Source of the DNA: Bacteroidales bacterium
Lineage (GTDB): Bacteria; Bacteroidota; Bacteroidia; Bacteroidales; JAOZTL01
Reading direction: 5' to 3'
Assembly: GCA_029942205.1 (NCBI GenBank)
Contig: JAOZTL010000176.1
Span: 1 to 6,738, forward strand
DNA: 6,738 nucleotides
Shown: piece after piece, positions 6,378-6,738 of the stretch
Numbering within the stretch: the stretch's first letter is position 1
How the letters are laid out: every line of letters starts with the position of its first letter
The notes under the pieces: model-generated
The model's input: the letters and a program-made list of their open reading frames with translations, nothing else
Databases searched by the model: none
What the model was told of the DNA's origin: nothing
Made by a program: the position numbers and the translations under genes

Positions 6378-6738
6378 TATTCTATTTTTTTATAGTAAAT
6401 CAATGAATGCTCCTGCATACTTTCTGGGTGAAATATTTTAACCAAATCACGCAATATCCAATGCGGATTAACAACGCCCGACTCCCAAAAATCCATACCG
6501 CCTACACTATTTATGCGTACATTATTGTTGTATACATTCCCTTTTTTGAGTGCGCTAAATTCAGCTAAACGCTCATCAGATCCAATAATTTCACTAATAG
6601 AATTCGTTACTCCTACATTTAGCCAAATTTCGGTAGCTATACCCTTATCGTATACGGCTTCAATATCTAACATAAGCACCTCATTTTCAGTAGAATCTTG
6701 CCAAATATAATTGCCGCCTGCATCTGCAATTAATTGAG
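6377..6738 (-). CDS. periplasmic substrate-binding protein of the ABC importer (3' part)
   Basis: The gene enters from the right edge; the last 119 residues are visible and the N terminus, signal peptide and any lipobox are outside the window. The frame is open to the edge and reads QLIADAGGNYIW, so the methionine codon at 6679 is internal and not the start. The segments DAGGNYIW, a WLNVG strand, and WESGVVNPHWILRDL followed by IFHPE are typical of the C-terminal lobe of FecB/BtuF-type binding proteins as seen in Bacteroidota. It should capture the ligand in the periplasm or at the membrane and hand it to the permease, with which it overlaps by one base. Residues that set ligand specificity cannot be judged from this fragment. 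Promoter and regulatory sites of the operon lie off the window. Confidence 0.9.
   Translation of the reverse strand, partial: QLIADAGGNYIWQDSTENEVLMLDIEAVYDKGIATEIWLNVGVTNSISEIIGSDERLAEFSALKKGNVYNNNVRINSVGGMDFWESGVVNPHWILRDLVKIFHPESMQEHSLIYYKKIE

Noticed and set aside
6513..6710. A 65-codon plus-strand frame opposite the binding-protein gene
   Set aside because: It is antisense to the conserved C-terminal lobe of the substrate-binding protein and has no recognisable features.

Overview
The window looks like chromosomal DNA from an AT-rich member of the Bacteroidota. Evidence for this: A-rich translation starts without clear Shine-Dalgarno sequences, a TlpA-type protein whose N-terminal half resembles the DUF4369/DUF5106 architecture common in that phylum, and a Fec-type ABC importer whose ATPase has the C-terminal tail I associate with Bacteroidota homologues. 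The genus cannot be fixed from sequence reading alone. No tRNA, rRNA, CRISPR array, transposase or phage gene was seen.

Layout. (1) Bases 1-153 hold an open frame that may be the 3' end of a rightward gene. A strong, apparently bidirectional hairpin terminator lies at 84-121. (2) Bases 137-2069 are a leftward two-gene unit: an AAA+ ATPase with an Orc1/Cdc6-like plan (P-loop domain plus probable winged helix), then 31 bases later a lipoprotein with a coiled-coil-like middle and a C-terminal four-cysteine zinc ribbon. (3) Bases 2070-2332 are a divergent intergenic region with a GC-rich hairpin just upstream of the next gene. (4) Bases 2333-3655, rightward, encode an exported thioredoxin-like (TlpA family) protein with a CGHC active site. 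(5) Bases 3656-4339 are a 684-base gap between convergent genes with no convincing gene but two sizeable inverted-repeat structures. (6) Bases 4340-6738 are a leftward ABC import operon, read in the order substrate-binding protein (partial, running off the right edge), FecCD/BtuC-type permease, FecE-type ATPase. The junctions are a 1-base stop/start overlap and a 4-base gap.

How the genes work together. The ABC genes form a standard type II importer for a siderophore, haem or cobalamin-like ligand. The ligand cannot be told from this window because the upstream part of the operon is missing. The TlpA-like protein probably acts on cysteines in the periplasm and stands alone. The ATPase/lipoprotein pair is the least understood part: a cytoplasmic ATPase and an exported lipoprotein appear to be co-transcribed, with no recognised effector nearby. 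It is the best candidate for something undescribed, but the sequence gives no direct evidence of function.
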